Source of the DNA: Kordiimonas sp. SCSIO 12610
GTDB lineage: Bacteria; Pseudomonadota; Alphaproteobacteria; Sphingomonadales; Kordiimonadaceae
Assembly: GCF_024398015.1 (NCBI RefSeq)
Contig: NZ_CP073747.1
Span: forward strand, 382,501-446,500
Direction of reading: 5' to 3'
Length of the DNA: 64,000 bases
In this document: positions 48,173 to 57,903 of the stretch, piece by piece
Layout: every line of letters begins with the position of its first letter
How positions within the stretch are numbered: position 1 is the first letter of the stretch
The notes under the pieces: model-generated
Databases searched by the model: none
What the model saw: only the letters and a program-made list of their open reading frames with translations
What the model was told of the DNA's origin: nothing
Position numbers and translations under genes: made by a program

Positions 48173-49642
48173 ATGGCTGAATATGTAGAAGTTTTAATTG
48201 TGGGGGCTGGGCTTTCGGGTATTGGGGCAGCTTGTCATTTACAGCGCCGTTGCCCTGAAAAATCCTATCTGATTTTGGAAGGCCGTGAAACCAAGGGCGG
48301 GACCTGGGATCTATTCCGTTACCCGGGTATCAGGTCTGATTCTGACATGTATACCCTTGGTTATGCCTTCAAGCCATGGACGGAACAAAAGGCAATTGCT
48401 GACGGACCGTCAATACTTAAATATATCAACGAAACTGCACGCGAGTATGATGTTGATAAAAACATTCGCTATGGTCACAAAGTTGTAAAAGCCTCATGGT
48501 CTTCAAGCGACGCACGCTGGACTGTTGACGCTGAGCGCACAGACACAGGTGAAACCGTTCAGTTTTTATGTCGGTTCTTTTTTGTATGTGCGGGGTATTA
48601 TGATTATGAAGGTGGTCATGACCCTGTGTTTGAGGGCCGTGAAGACTTCAAGGGCCAGATCGCTCACCCGCAAAAATGGACCGAAGACATCGATTACGAT
48701 GATAAGAATGTGGTTATTATCGGCTCTGGTGCGACGGCGGTAACATTGGTGCCTTCGATGGCTGATAAAGCCAAGCATGTGACAATGCTTCAGCGATCCC
48801 CAACCTATATTGTTTCACGGCCAGCCGAAGATAAGCTCGCGAATACGCTCAGGAAGTTTTTACCGGCGATGTGGGCATATGGGATTATTCGTTGGCGTAA
48901 TGTGTTGATGCAGCAGTTTGTTTTCAGGCGTGCCCGTAGTGCCCCCCAGAAAGTGAAAGAGTTTTTACTTGGTATGGTGCGCGAGGAGCTCGGGCCTGAT
49001 TACGATATCGATAAGCATTTCACACCGAAATATAACCCGTGGGAAGAGCGGCTTTGTCTTGTGCCGGATAGCGACCTGTTTGAGGCCATCAAAAATGGCA
49101 CGGCTTCGGTCGTAACTGATCATATTGATCGCTTTGTCGAAGATGGCATTTTATTGAAATCGGGCGAAAAGCTCGATGCTGATCTGATTGTTACTGCGAC
49201 GGGCCTCAAGATCAAGGCGATTGGTGGCTTATCGATAGAGGTTGACGGTAAAGCCGTCTCTATGGGTGATACCCTTAACTATAAAGGGTTGATGTTCTCA
49301 AGTGTTCCAAATTTTGCTTCCGTATTTGGTTATACAAACGCTTCCTGGACGCTTAAGGCGGATTTATGCTGTGAATATGTATGCCGGCTTCTAAAGCATA
49401 TGGATAAGATCGGTGTTGATTATTGTGTTCCTGTTCAGGATGATCCTGACATGGGAATAGAACCTGGTCTTGATTTCTCATCAGGATATATCCAGCGTGC
49501 ACTTGACGATATTCCGAAACAAGGTTCGAAAAAGCCATGGCGCCTCAACCAGAATTATCCACTTGATCTCGTGACACTGCGTCACAAGAAAATCGACGAT
49601 GGTTTCCTTGCGTTTAAAAAGCGCGATAAGGAAGCAGCCTAA
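48173..49642 (+). CDS. Flavin-containing monooxygenase (Baeyer-Villiger/CzcO type)
   Basis: 489 residues from ATG 48173, with gggagg 6 nt upstream. FAD motif GAGLSGIGAACHL, DLFRYPGIRSDSDMYTLGY, NADPH motif IIGSGATAVTLVPSMA. The segment FKGQIAHPQKWTED resembles the BVMO fingerprint FxGxxxHTxxWP but with HP for HT and T for P, so hydroxylation of another substrate is possible. C-terminal ATG motif VTATGLKIKAIGG present. Confidence 0.88.
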   Translation: MAEYVEVLIVGAGLSGIGAACHLQRRCPEKSYLILEGRETKGGTWDLFRYPGIRSDSDMYTLGYAFKPWTEQKAIADGPSILKYINETAREYDVDKNIRYGHKVVKASWSSSDARWTVDAERTDTGETVQFLCRFFFVCAGYYDYEGGHDPVFEGREDFKGQIAHPQKWTEDIDYDDKNVVIIGSGATAVTLVPSMADKAKHVTMLQRSPTYIVSRPAEDKLANTLRKFLPAMWAYGIIRWRNVLMQQFVFRRARSAPQKVKEFLLGMVREELGPDYDIDKHFTPKYNPWEERLCLVPDSDLFEAIKNGTASVVTDHIDRFVEDGILLKSGEKLDADLIVTATGLKIKAIGGLSIEVDGKAVSMGDTLNYKGLMFSSVPNFASVFGYTNASWTLKADLCCEYVCRLLKHMDKIGVDYCVPVQDDPDMGIEPGLDFSSGYIQRALDDIPKQGSKKPWRLNQNYPLDLVTLRHKKIDDGFLAFKKRDKEAA

Positions 49643-49647
49643 ATAAT

Positions 49648-49676
49648 AAAAAAGACTGCCTTTAAGCAGTCTTTAT
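49648..49676 (+). terminator. Terminator after the flavin monooxygenase gene
   Basis: aaagactgc (49651-49659) pairs with gcagtcttt (49666-49674) with a 6-nt loop; A-tract before and short T-run after. Confidence 0.75.
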
Positions 49677-49690
49677 CGTGATTTAGAGGA

Positions 49691-49730
49691 GAAACCTCGG
49701 TGTTTTAGAATACTGCCGAGGTTTCTTTTT
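49691..49730. terminator. Second hairpin between the convergent FMO and glutaryl-CoA dehydrogenase genes
   Basis: gaaacctcgg (49691-49700) and ccgaggtttc (49716-49725) form a perfect 10-bp stem with a 15-nt loop; the T-run follows on the plus strand. It probably serves both convergent genes. Confidence 0.7.
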
Positions 49731-49743
49731 ATCCAATATAAGC

Positions 49744-50958
49744 TTATGCGAAAGCTTGTAGACCAGTGATCGCGCGGCCCAGAATAAGGGCGTGCACATC
49801 GTGCGCACCTTCATAAGTATTGACTGTTTCAAGGTTACAGAGATGGCGCATTACATGGTATTCTTCTGAAATGCCGTTGCCGCCGTGAATATCACGAGCA
49901 GCGCGTGCAATATCAAGCGCCTTGCCACAGTTATTACGTTTCATCAGGCTGATCAGTTCCGGTGCGATCTCGCCGTTATCAAACATCCGGCCAGCACGTA
50001 AGCTGCCATTTAAGCCCAATGAGATTTCAGTGCTCATATCTGCGAGTTTTTTCTGAACAAGCTGCGTGGCTGCAAGTGGGCGGTTAAACTGCTTGCGCTC
50101 AAGGGCGTAGCCGCGTGCGCGGAAATAGCAATCTTCTGCGGCACCCATCGCACCCCATGAAATGCCGTAACGTGCGCGGTTCAAACAGCCGAATGGGCCT
50201 TTCAAGCCTTCAACGTTGGGAAGCATGTTTTCTTCTGGAATTTCAACGCCGTCCATCATGATCATACCTGTGATTGATGCGCGCAAACTTAGTTTACCAC
50301 CGATTTTAGGGGCGCTTAGTCCCTCCATTCCCTTTTCAAGAATAAAGCCGCGGATTTTACCGCCGTGTGCTTCTGATTTGGCCCAAACAACAAAAACATC
50401 AGCAATAGGTGCGTTTGAAATCCAGGTTTTTGAACCACTCAGAACATAGCCACCATCGGTTTTCTTTGCGACCGTTTTCATACCAGCCGGATCTGAACCT
50501 GCGTCTGGTTCCGTAAGGCCAAAACAGCCCACATATTCACCTGTCGCAAGTTTCGGCAGAAACTTTTCTCGTTGTTCTTCGCTACCGTAGGCATAGATCG
50601 GATACATCACCAGTGATGATTGAACAGACATCATGGAGCGATAACCGCTGTCAACGCGCTCAACCGCACGTGCGACGAGGCCATAAGCAACATAGCTTGT
50701 TTCTGCGCAGCCATATTTTGCGGGTAAGGTACTCCCAAGGAGGCCCAATTCGCCCATTTCATTGAAAATAGCGCGGTCAGTATTTTCGTTAGCATAGGCA
50801 TCAATCACACGAGGCAAGAGTTTGTCTTGTGCGTAATTATTTGCCATTTCGCTGATTAGGCGCTCATCTTCTGTGAGCTCACTTTCCAATAGAAATGGGT
50901 CGTCCCATTTATAGGAAGATAGTTCCGGGCGGGAATTTGCTGGTAATGATGAAGTCAT
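49744..50958 (-). CDS. gcdH: Glutaryl-CoA dehydrogenase (acyl-CoA dehydrogenase family)
   Basis: 404 residues. Oxidative decarboxylation of glutaryl-CoA to crotonyl-CoA in lysine/tryptophan degradation. FAD-binding [16 protein letters not shown] and [11 protein letters not shown]; the catalytic base is Glu383 in [20 protein letters not shown], which with [12 protein letters not shown] and the [16 protein letters not shown] segment is typical of GcdH. ATG has aggaga 9 nt upstream. Divergent from tdh across 253 bp. Confidence 0.93.
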   Translation of the reverse strand: MTSSLPANSRPELSSYKWDDPFLLESELTEDERLISEMANNYAQDKLLPRVIDAYANENTDRAIFNEMGELGLLGSTLPAKYGCAETSYVAYGLVARAVERVDSGYRSMMSVQSSLVMYPIYAYGSEEQREKFLPKLATGEYVGCFGLTEPDAGSDPAGMKTVAKKTDGGYVLSGSKTWISNAPIADVFVVWAKSEAHGGKIRGFILEKGMEGLSAPKIGGKLSLRASITGMIMMDGVEIPEENMLPNVEGLKGPFGCLNRARYGISWGAMGAAEDCYFRARGYALERKQFNRPLAATQLVQKKLADMSTEISLGLNGSLRAGRMFDNGEIAPELISLMKRNNCGKALDIARAARDIHGGNGISEEYHVMRHLCNLETVNTYEGAHDVHALILGRAITGLQAFA

Positions 50959-51211
50959 TTTATATGTCTCCTGAGCGACTGTGACGAGCCGTTAGATTTA
51001 TGATTAAATCACTATTAGGCTCTTCATGGCTGATACTGGCGGGCATTTCAAGTCTAAGCTTTGAATAGCTGTTCACCATTATATGATTGTTTTTCCAGTA
51101 TTTAAGAATTTCATGTCTTGTATATGGGAATATTACCTGATATTTAAAGCGAAATTCTAGTTTATCGGAATTCATGATCTCATCTAACAGTTTGCGCTGT
51201 AGAAAGGCCGT

Positions 51212-52243
51212 ATGATGAAAGCGTTGGTGAAAAAAGAAGCAAATGTAGGGTTGTGGCTGGAAGATGTTCCAGAACCAGAATTGGGCATTAATGATGTTCT
51301 TATCAAGGTTATGCGCACGGCAATTTGTGGAACAGACATGCATATTTATAACTGGGATGAGTGGGCGCAGAAAACCATCCCGGTTCCAATGGTTGTTGGA
51401 CATGAATTTGTTGGTGAAATTGTCAAAGTTGGCTCAAACGTGAACGATTTTCATCCGGGGCAAATTGTGTCTGGTGAAGGGCATGTGGTTTGTGGACGGT
51501 GCCGGAACTGTATGGCAGGGCGCCGTCACTTATGCGCACAAACAAGCGGTATTGGTGTTAACCGGCCGGGTGCTTTCGCAGAATATGTGGCCTTACCAAT
51601 GTCAAACGTCTGGGAGCATCGTCCAGGGATCGACCTTGATGTTGCGTCATTATTTGACCCACTTGGTAATGCTGTTCATACAGCGCTTCAGTGGGATTTG
51701 CTCGGTGAGGACGTATTGATTACAGGCGCTGGCCCTATTGGTGCAATGGCAGCGGCCGTATGCCGCCATGCGGGTGCTCGCCATGTTGTCATCACTGATG
51801 TTGTGCCCGAACGCCTTGAGCTGGCGGCAAAGCTTGGTGCGACAAGAACCGTTGATGTTCGCAATGAAACAATCGAAGAGGTACAGGCCAGCCTTGGTAT
51901 GAGCGAAGGTTTCGATATTGGCTTGGAAATGTCAGGCAATGACCGTGCGTTCAACGATCTGATTAATAACATGTGTCATGGCGGTAAGGTTTCTATCCTT
52001 GGTATTCCCGCTGAAAGCGCGAATATCAGTTGGGATAAAGTTATCTTCAATATGCTGACCCTAAAGGGGATTTATGGCCGGGAAATGTATGAAACCTGGT
52101 ACAAAATGTCGGTAATGATTGAAAATGGTCTTGATATATCGCCTGTGATTACACATCGTTTGCCATATACTGAATTCCAGCAAGGGTTTGACCTTTTGAA
52201 CGCTGGCAAGGCCAGCAAAGTCGTATTGAATTGGGAGGCATAG
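51212..52243 (+). CDS. tdh: L-threonine 3-dehydrogenase
   Basis: 343 residues, medium-chain zinc dehydrogenase. Oxidises L-threonine to 2-amino-3-ketobutyrate. Catalytic zinc ligands in [12 protein letters not shown] and GHEFVGE, structural zinc in [18 protein letters not shown] motif [16 protein letters not shown]. Starts ATG 51212 (another ATG at 51215) with aaagg upstream. Two bases before kbl. Confidence 0.96.
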   Translation: MMKALVKKEANVGLWLEDVPEPELGINDVLIKVMRTAICGTDMHIYNWDEWAQKTIPVPMVVGHEFVGEIVKVGSNVNDFHPGQIVSGEGHVVCGRCRNCMAGRRHLCAQTSGIGVNRPGAFAEYVALPMSNVWEHRPGIDLDVASLFDPLGNAVHTALQWDLLGEDVLITGAGPIGAMAAAVCRHAGARHVVITDVVPERLELAAKLGATRTVDVRNETIEEVQASLGMSEGFDIGLEMSGNDRAFNDLINNMCHGGKVSILGIPAESANISWDKVIFNMLTLKGIYGREMYETWYKMSVMIENGLDISPVITHRLPYTEFQQGFDLLNAGKASKVVLNWEA

Positions 52244-52245
52244 AA

Positions 52246-53436
52246 ATGTACGGAAAATTTCAGGAGCACTTAGCTTCACAGATTGATACGATCCGGTCTG
52301 AAGGTTTGTTTAAGAATGAACGCCAGATCACAACCCCCCAAGGGTCATCGGTGGGTATCAGTGACGGATCAAAGGTTATTAACCTATGTGCGAATAACTA
52401 TCTTGGCCTCGCGCAGCACCCCGAGGTGAACAAAGCCGCTATGAAAGGCCTTGAGGATTGGGGCTATGGGATGGCATCGGTACGTTTTATCTGCGGGACA
52501 CAGTCGCTTCATAAACAGTTAGAGGATCAGTTAAGCGAATTTTTGGGCGCCGAGGATACAATCCTTTACCCCAGCTGTTTTGACGCGAATGGCGGTTTAT
52601 TTGAAACCATCTTAGGGCCAGAAGACGCAGTTATTTCTGACGAACTGAACCACGCCAGTATTATTGATGGTGTGCGCCTATCGAAAGCAAAGCGATATCG
52701 CTATAAAAATAATGATATGGCAGCGCTTGAAGAGCAATTACAGGCTGCGGATGCCGCTGGTGCGCGTTTCAAATTAATCACCACAGACGGTGTGTTTTCG
52801 ATGGACGGATATATCGCACGCCTCGATGAAGTCTGTGATTTGGCGGATAAATATAATGCGCTGGTTCATTTTGACGATTGCCATGCCACAGGCTTTGTGG
52901 GTGCTGGCGGTAAGGGTACGCATGAATATCGTAAATGTATGGACCGCGTTGATATTATTACTGGTACGCTCGGTAAAGCCCTTGGCGGTGCGAGCGGTGG
53001 GTACACATCGGGCAAACGAGAAATTATTGAGCTTCTTCGCCAGCGGTCAAGGCCTTACCTCTTTTCAAATACGGTTGCCCCGCCTGTAGTGGCAGGCGCG
53101 ATTAAAGCTATTGAACTGGTGACAACGTCTAATGATTTGCGTGACCAGTTGAATAGTAATGCAGAGTATTTCCGCGAGGGTATGGCGCGCCATGGTTTTG
53201 ACCTTTTGCCCGGCGAACATCCGATTATTCCTGTGATGCTTTATGATGCAGCACTTGCGTCGAAGTTTGCAGATGAAATGCTGAAACGCGGCGTTTATGT
53301 GGTGGCGTTTTCGTATCCGGTTGTGCCAAACGGTAAGGCACGGATCAGAACACAGATGTCTGCCGCAATAACGAAGGGTGAGCTTGATCATGCGATTGAT
53401 GCTTTTGCTGAAGTTAAAAAGCTGTTGATTGATTAA
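52246..53436 (+). CDS. kbl: Glycine C-acetyltransferase (2-amino-3-ketobutyrate CoA ligase)
   Basis: 396 residues from ATG 52246, with gggagg 8 nt upstream. PLP enzyme that cleaves aminoketobutyrate to glycine and acetyl-CoA. [47 protein letters not shown] and the PLP lysine in [18 protein letters not shown]. Forms the threonine-degradation operon with tdh. Confidence 0.96.
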   Translation: MYGKFQEHLASQIDTIRSEGLFKNERQITTPQGSSVGISDGSKVINLCANNYLGLAQHPEVNKAAMKGLEDWGYGMASVRFICGTQSLHKQLEDQLSEFLGAEDTILYPSCFDANGGLFETILGPEDAVISDELNHASIIDGVRLSKAKRYRYKNNDMAALEEQLQAADAAGARFKLITTDGVFSMDGYIARLDEVCDLADKYNALVHFDDCHATGFVGAGGKGTHEYRKCMDRVDIITGTLGKALGGASGGYTSGKREIIELLRQRSRPYLFSNTVAPPVVAGAIKAIELVTTSNDLRDQLNSNAEYFREGMARHGFDLLPGEHPIIPVMLYDAALASKFADEMLKRGVYVVAFSYPVVPNGKARIRTQMSAAITKGELDHAIDAFAEVKKLLID

Positions 53437-53465
53437 ACCGCTAGACGATTAGCGCGATAATGAGG

Positions 53466-53498
53466 AAAGCCCCGTCTGAATAGCAGACGGGGCTTTTT
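53466..53498 (+). terminator. Strong terminator after tdh-kbl
   Basis: aaagccccgtctg (53466-53478) pairs perfectly over 13 bp with cagacggggcttt (53484-53496), 5-nt loop, T-run follows; the A-tract makes it work for the convergent gene as well. Confidence 0.92.
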
Positions 53499-53515
53499 AT
53501 TATTTAATTGTCAGT

Positions 53516-54082
53516 TTAGCTAACGACAACCAGAATGCCTCTCGCTGTTTCCTGTCCAGGGTTTGAGATTGTGTGGCTAACATCGCTTGCATAACGAGCA
53601 GTCCCACCTGTAGGTACCTCGGTTTTTGCTTTGCCACTGACGACCTGAAATCGACCATTGAAAGCGGTTAGATGCTCCATCGAGCCGTTGGTATGAGGTT
53701 CTGACACCAGTTTTCCACCTGCTTCAATCGAAATTTCATACCATTCAACACGGCCTACTTGATCTGTGGGACTTAGTATTTTCAGGTCACACAGGCCGTC
53801 CTCACTTTTGATTTCAGGGGTGAAGTTAGGCATCATCACTTCGATCGCCTGATGATGAACTTCTGCGACACCGCCCGTAAGGTCTGAAATTTCAAGGCCA
53901 AGTGCTTGTGTCAGACTCCAGAGCGTTGCAAAGGTTGGGTTGGCTTGTCCGCGCTCTATTTGAGATAACATAGAGCGCGATACGCCGGAATGCGATGCAA
54001 GTTGCTCAAGCGTAAAGCCCTTTTGCTTTCGAATATCCTGAATACGTGGACCAATCTGAGGTGGTGAGTTTTTATCTGTCAT
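53516..54082 (-). CDS. XRE-family transcriptional regulator with cupin domain
   Basis: 188 residues. HTH_3 domain at about 12-66 (FTLEQLASHSGVSRSMLSQI then ERGQANPTFATLW) followed by a cupin domain (about 100-185; GGKLVSEPHTNGSMEHLTAF and VSHTISNPG). Such regulators sense small molecules in amino-acid or carbon metabolism. Convergent with tdh-kbl and 60 bp downstream of the crotonase gene on the same strand; regulation of either is possible. Confidence 0.9.
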   Translation of the reverse strand: MTDKNSPPQIGPRIQDIRKQKGFTLEQLASHSGVSRSMLSQIERGQANPTFATLWSLTQALGLEISDLTGGVAEVHHQAIEVMMPNFTPEIKSEDGLCDLKILSPTDQVGRVEWYEISIEAGGKLVSEPHTNGSMEHLTAFNGRFQVVSGKAKTEVPTGGTARYASDVSHTISNPGQETARGILVVVS

Positions 54083-54142
54083 AATAGCTTTATATCGAGA
54101 CTGAGGTATAGGGGCCGGGTTTGGGTTACCTAAAACGCCTTA

Positions 54143-55021
54143 TTATTCCGTCCACCAGGGATAGAATGGTGGCATGTCAGTTGATGACTTATCTTCAAAC
54201 TGGGGTGTCCGCTTTTCCAGGAAGGAGCTAACACCTTCTTTGCCACTTGTGATGCTTGTATAATACATGGCGAGGCTATCAATTTTGTGTGCTTCCACAG
54301 GATGATCTTTAACGCTGTTACGGTACATCATCTGACGGGTCAAAGCGATTGCAACCGGACTGTGTTCAGCGATTTTACGTGCAATCTTGTAAGCTTCTTC
54401 GAGAAGGTCATCTGCTGGCACCACGGCTTTGACAAAACGACCTTCCTTAGCAGCTTCTGCGCTCAAAATCTCGCCAGTATATGACCATTCTAGGGCCTGA
54501 GATACACCAACAATAGCTGGCAAGAAAAAGCTTGAACACGCTTCTGGCACAATACCAATTTTGTTAAAAACAAACCCGATACGGGCTTTCTCTGACGCTA
54601 GGCGAATATCCATTGCGCAGGTCATGGTGGCACCAATGCCGACAGCGGCACCATTGATCGCGGCTATCACCGGTTTTTTGCATTCGTAAATGGCCAGGGT
54701 AACGCGGCCACCAGTATCACGGACACCAGTGATGATGTCTGGGTCTTCGAATCGTTCCTCAAGGTCTTGGAGCGATGGCTTTATGCTTTCATCCAAGCCG
54801 AAAACATTTCCATCCGCCGACAAATCCATGCCGGCACAAAAGGCCTTTCCGCTGCCTGTTACAACAATCGCACGAATATCATCGTCTTCGCTTGCGCGGC
54901 CAAAGGCATCAATGAGCTCATTTGCCATTTGAACGGTAAAAGCATTCATATTGTCCGGTCGATGTAAAGTCAGCGTTAATATGTGATCATTGATTTCATA
55001 GAGCAGGGTTTCATAAGTCAT
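54143..55021 (-). CDS. Enoyl-CoA hydratase/isomerase (crotonase) family protein
   Basis: 292 residues. Crotonase fold: LTLHRPDNMNAFTVQM, oxyanion residues in GKAFCAGMDLS and NGAAVGIGATMTCAMDIRLA, catalytic acid region FNKIGIVPEACSSFFLPAIV. The extended insertion between the first and second motif (about 75-110) and C-terminal MPPFYPWW are seen in crotonase paralogues annotated as probable enoyl-CoA hydratases. Exact substrate unknown. Confidence 0.9.
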   Translation of the reverse strand: MTYETLLYEINDHILTLTLHRPDNMNAFTVQMANELIDAFGRASEDDDIRAIVVTGSGKAFCAGMDLSADGNVFGLDESIKPSLQDLEERFEDPDIITGVRDTGGRVTLAIYECKKPVIAAINGAAVGIGATMTCAMDIRLASEKARIGFVFNKIGIVPEACSSFFLPAIVGVSQALEWSYTGEILSAEAAKEGRFVKAVVPADDLLEEAYKIARKIAEHSPVAIALTRQMMYRNSVKDHPVEAHKIDSLAMYYTSITSGKEGVSSFLEKRTPQFEDKSSTDMPPFYPWWTE

Positions 55022-55102
55022 GTGTGTGGCCTGTTTTAATAAGTATATAGCAATGAATAGTATCCAAGACGGTTACGAATAGTAAGCGTAAAATGATCCG
55101 CT

Positions 55103-56014
55103 TTAAAACCTCGTTTTAATCACTTGTTTAATCACTTCTACAATTCTTTCATACGAATTGGATTTAGCGGCGCCTTTGCGCCAAACAAGTCCAATAGAAC
55201 GGTAGATATTTTTATTAAAGAGCGGGCGAACAATTACATCGCTGTTTCCACGGATTTCGGATTTGGCATAAAGTTCTGGAAGAAAAGTGATGCCCATGCC
55301 CATACCAACCATTTGACGCAGCGCATCCAAACTGGTGCCTTCGTAATCCTTAAGGATGGTTGCGCCAAAATCTTCGCACAAATATCCGATCTGGTCGTGC
55401 AAATGATAACGGGGATTAAGTGTTAGAACTTGCTCCCCCTTCAAGTCCGCAGCTGTAATTTTTTCAAGTGTTGCTAATCGGTGATCGTTGGCAAGAGCCA
55501 GCAAAAGAGGCTCTCTGAATAATTCAACCGTATTAAGTTGTTCGTTATTTATTGGTAATTGCGCAAGAATAACATCGTGATCACCGCGCAGTAACTCTGC
55601 TTCCATTTCGCGAGGGTCACATTCACGAATATATAGTTTTAAATCGGGATAGTGTTTGTGAAGTGATTGCACAACTTTTGGCAAAAGATAGGGGCCAAGT
55701 GTAGATTTTGTCCCTAACCGGATTGTACCAGCAAGCGAATGCCGACCAGATTCGGCTATATCATGGATGCCTTGAACGGTCGCTAAAACCTCGCGGGCTT
55801 TGGCTAAAACTTCACGGCCTGTCGGTGTGAAAAATACACCGCTGCGACTGCGCTCAATAAGCTGAACCTCAAGCGTTGTTTCCAGATTTTGTAATTGAAT
55901 ACTGAGCGAAGGCTGGCTGATGCCGCAGAGTTGGGCAGCTTTTCTGTAGTTGTGTTCTTCATCAAGGGCCACAAGGTACCTTAGTTGTTTCAGTGTAATT
56001 TTCTGGTAATTCAT
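55103..56014 (-). CDS. OxyR-like LysR-family regulator lacking the peroxidatic cysteine
   Basis: 303 residues. Winged HTH (about 5-64; AAQLCGISQPSLSIQLQNLE) and an OxyR-type effector domain (GTIRLGTKSTLGPYLLPKVV; GMGMGITFLPELYA). In E. coli OxyR the sensing pair is Cys199 (GHCLRDQ) and Cys208. Here the aligned segment is RYHLHDQIGYLCEDFG: His204 replaces the peroxidatic Cys and Cys213 remains. Canonical disulfide sensing is therefore not expected. It is divergent from the type I secretion-like operon, with stacked inverted repeats between. Confidence 0.88.
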   Translation of the reverse strand: MNYQKITLKQLRYLVALDEEHNYRKAAQLCGISQPSLSIQLQNLETTLEVQLIERSRSGVFFTPTGREVLAKAREVLATVQGIHDIAESGRHSLAGTIRLGTKSTLGPYLLPKVVQSLHKHYPDLKLYIRECDPREMEAELLRGDHDVILAQLPINNEQLNTVELFREPLLLALANDHRLATLEKITAADLKGEQVLTLNPRYHLHDQIGYLCEDFGATILKDYEGTSLDALRQMVGMGMGITFLPELYAKSEIRGNSDVIVRPLFNKNIYRSIGLVWRKGAAKSNSYERIVEVIKQVIKTRF

Positions 56015-56025
56015 GAAAATAATCC

Positions 56026-56076
56026 TGATAGTTTTTTTCTATCAAAAAATACAATTTGTTTGTATTGATTTATCAA
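56026..56076. promoter_or_regulatory. Three consecutive inverted repeats between the LysR gene and the ABC operon
   Basis: tgatag-N7-ctatca (56026-56044), aatacaa-N5-ttgtatt (56048-56066) and ttgat-tt-atcaa (56065-56076). Spacing and location 12-60 bp upstream of the LysR start are typical of LysR operator sites, suggesting autoregulation and control of the divergent operon. Confidence 0.5.
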
Positions 56077-56168
56077 AAGAAATTCTTATTTTCAAGATCA
56101 ATGTGAAAAAGGTGGGGATACTAAAATAAAAACGCAGCAAGGCTGCACGCACAGCAGTGGTGAGATAA

Positions 56169-57902
56169 ATGGCAGAAAAGACAGCGCAGAACCAACCCGA
56201 AACTTCACTTTCTGATTTATACAGATTCATTAGAACAATATTGAACGGCGAAACAGGATATTATTGGCTCGCGATAATATACGGAATTGGCATCAGCCTC
56301 CTGACCCTTGCGGTTCCCATATCCGTGCAGATGTTGATTAATACCGTCGCAAACACAGGGCTTACAACGCCGCTAATTGTTCTATCGGTTACGTTATTTG
56401 TTCTGTTGTTATTTTCAGGGTTGTTGAATGCGCTGCGATTACATCTGATGGAATTGTTTGGTAGGCGCTTTTACGCTCGTATGCTTTCTGAAATATCACT
56501 TAGAACACTTTATGCGCAAAACCCGTTTTTTGCCGACAGTGGTAAAAGCACGCTTTTTAATCGTTATTTTGATATCGTTATTGTTCAGAAGTCTGTGCCT
56601 TATCTTTTGGTAGGTGGCTTTACAGTGATCCTTCAGGCGCTTGTTGGATTTGTGATTGTCTCGTTGTATCACCCTGTTTTTCTTGGCTTTAATATTACAC
56701 TTGTTCTTCTTCTTTGGCTTGTTTGGGGGCTATGGGGCAAGGGCGCAATGATGAGCGCTGTGCAGTTATCCCACACGAAACACAATGTTGCCGGCTGGAT
56801 TGAAGGGCTTGGTGCTTCTAATGGTTACTATAAATCCCGTCGCCATATTGAACGGGCGCTTAGGGAAACTGATAAAAAGACATCGGAATATATTGAAAGC
56901 AGTAAGCAGCATTTCAAATATACGTTTGCGCAATCTATCGCGTATTTATTCATATATGCGCTGGCAAGTGCACTGTTACTTGGGCTTGGTGGTTGGCTTG
57001 TGATCATAGGTGAGCTTTCTTTGGGTCAGCTTGTTGCAGCAGAACTGATTTTATCAGCGGTTTTTTACGGGATTTCGCAGCTTGGTGTATATTACACAAG
57101 CTTCTATGATTTAACGGCAGCAGCCGAGGAATTATCGCATTTTTATCATGTTCCACAGGAAGTACCAGCCGGTACCCTAGAGCCGCGTGAAGGTTCCCAC
57201 GATTTGATCTTTGAAAACGCGCGTGGATGCGCCCGTAATGTGCCTGTTACCTTAAATTTACAGATTGATGCCGGGGATAAGGTCATGTGTCATGCACCTA
57301 ATCATGGTACTCAGCGTATGTTCACAAATTTACTGAAGCATCACGCGAAGCCAGATGGCGGGTTAGTCAGTTTTGCTGGCACTGATGTGCTGGACATAGA
57401 AGTTCATGAACTGCGGCAATTGGTAACCATTCTTGATCGCCCGACGGTTATTGAGGGCACAATTCGCGAGTTTCTGAAAGCTTCTCATGATGATAGCAAT
57501 GCCAGTGCAATTTTATCGGCTCTGAGGCTAACGGGCTTGGATATGGTTGTTAAATATTTACCCGAAGGATTGGATACCGAACTTTCGGCAACTGGCGCAC
57601 CATTATCGCTTGTGGAAGTGCTGAAGCTCAAGCTAACAGCGGCTGTGCTCTCCAAACCAAGCATTCTGGTTTTAAATCAGTTATTTGACATGATGCCTGC
57701 CGCTACATTGCAAAATGTTATTGAAACGTTGAACGCGGAAGAGAATATGACAATCATTTATTTCTCGAACCGGGAAAACACGCTTGGTTTCGAGCGTTTC
57801 ATGCTTCTGGAAACAGAACATCAGGCACTGCTTACGGATTTTAAAGCGTTTAAAGCTGGGGCAGGTAAAGTCGCTGGCACCACAGACACGGAGGGGAAAT
57901 AA
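56169..57902 (+). CDS. Type I secretion-like ABC protein with degenerate ATPase domain
   Basis: 577 residues. The N-terminal ABC_membrane domain (about 30-310, six TM helices) is well kept, with TLAVPISVQMLINTVANT and IIGELSLGQLVAAELILS as in T1SS exporters of the LapB/HlyB kind. The C-terminal 340-560 follows the NBD pattern but lacks its chemistry. The P-loop is CHAPNHGTQRMF (374-385, no GKS/T). The LSGGQ position reads LSLVEVLKL. Walker B ends VLNQ (Asp and Glu replaced by Asn503 and Gln504). The H-loop His is Asn534. ATP hydrolysis by this protein alone is unlikely. It is followed by HlyD and TolC genes with tight coupling. Confidence 0.85.
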   Translation: MAEKTAQNQPETSLSDLYRFIRTILNGETGYYWLAIIYGIGISLLTLAVPISVQMLINTVANTGLTTPLIVLSVTLFVLLLFSGLLNALRLHLMELFGRRFYARMLSEISLRTLYAQNPFFADSGKSTLFNRYFDIVIVQKSVPYLLVGGFTVILQALVGFVIVSLYHPVFLGFNITLVLLLWLVWGLWGKGAMMSAVQLSHTKHNVAGWIEGLGASNGYYKSRRHIERALRETDKKTSEYIESSKQHFKYTFAQSIAYLFIYALASALLLGLGGWLVIIGELSLGQLVAAELILSAVFYGISQLGVYYTSFYDLTAAAEELSHFYHVPQEVPAGTLEPREGSHDLIFENARGCARNVPVTLNLQIDAGDKVMCHAPNHGTQRMFTNLLKHHAKPDGGLVSFAGTDVLDIEVHELRQLVTILDRPTVIEGTIREFLKASHDDSNASAILSALRLTGLDMVVKYLPEGLDTELSATGAPLSLVEVLKLKLTAAVLSKPSILVLNQLFDMMPAATLQNVIETLNAEENMTIIYFSNRENTLGFERFMLLETEHQALLTDFKAFKAGAGKVAGTTDTEGK

Positions 57903-57903
57903 A

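Noticed and set aside
50960-51403. 147-codon minus-strand frame overlapping the tdh start
   Set aside because: Antisense of the clearly coding tdh gene; no family, no RBS.
56535-56555. GKST string (residues 125-128) in the ABC protein as a Walker A motif
   Set aside because: It lies in the loop after the second TM helix of the membrane domain (FFADSGKSTLFNRYFD), where related exporters have G-E-L-x-N-R; it is not in a P-loop context.
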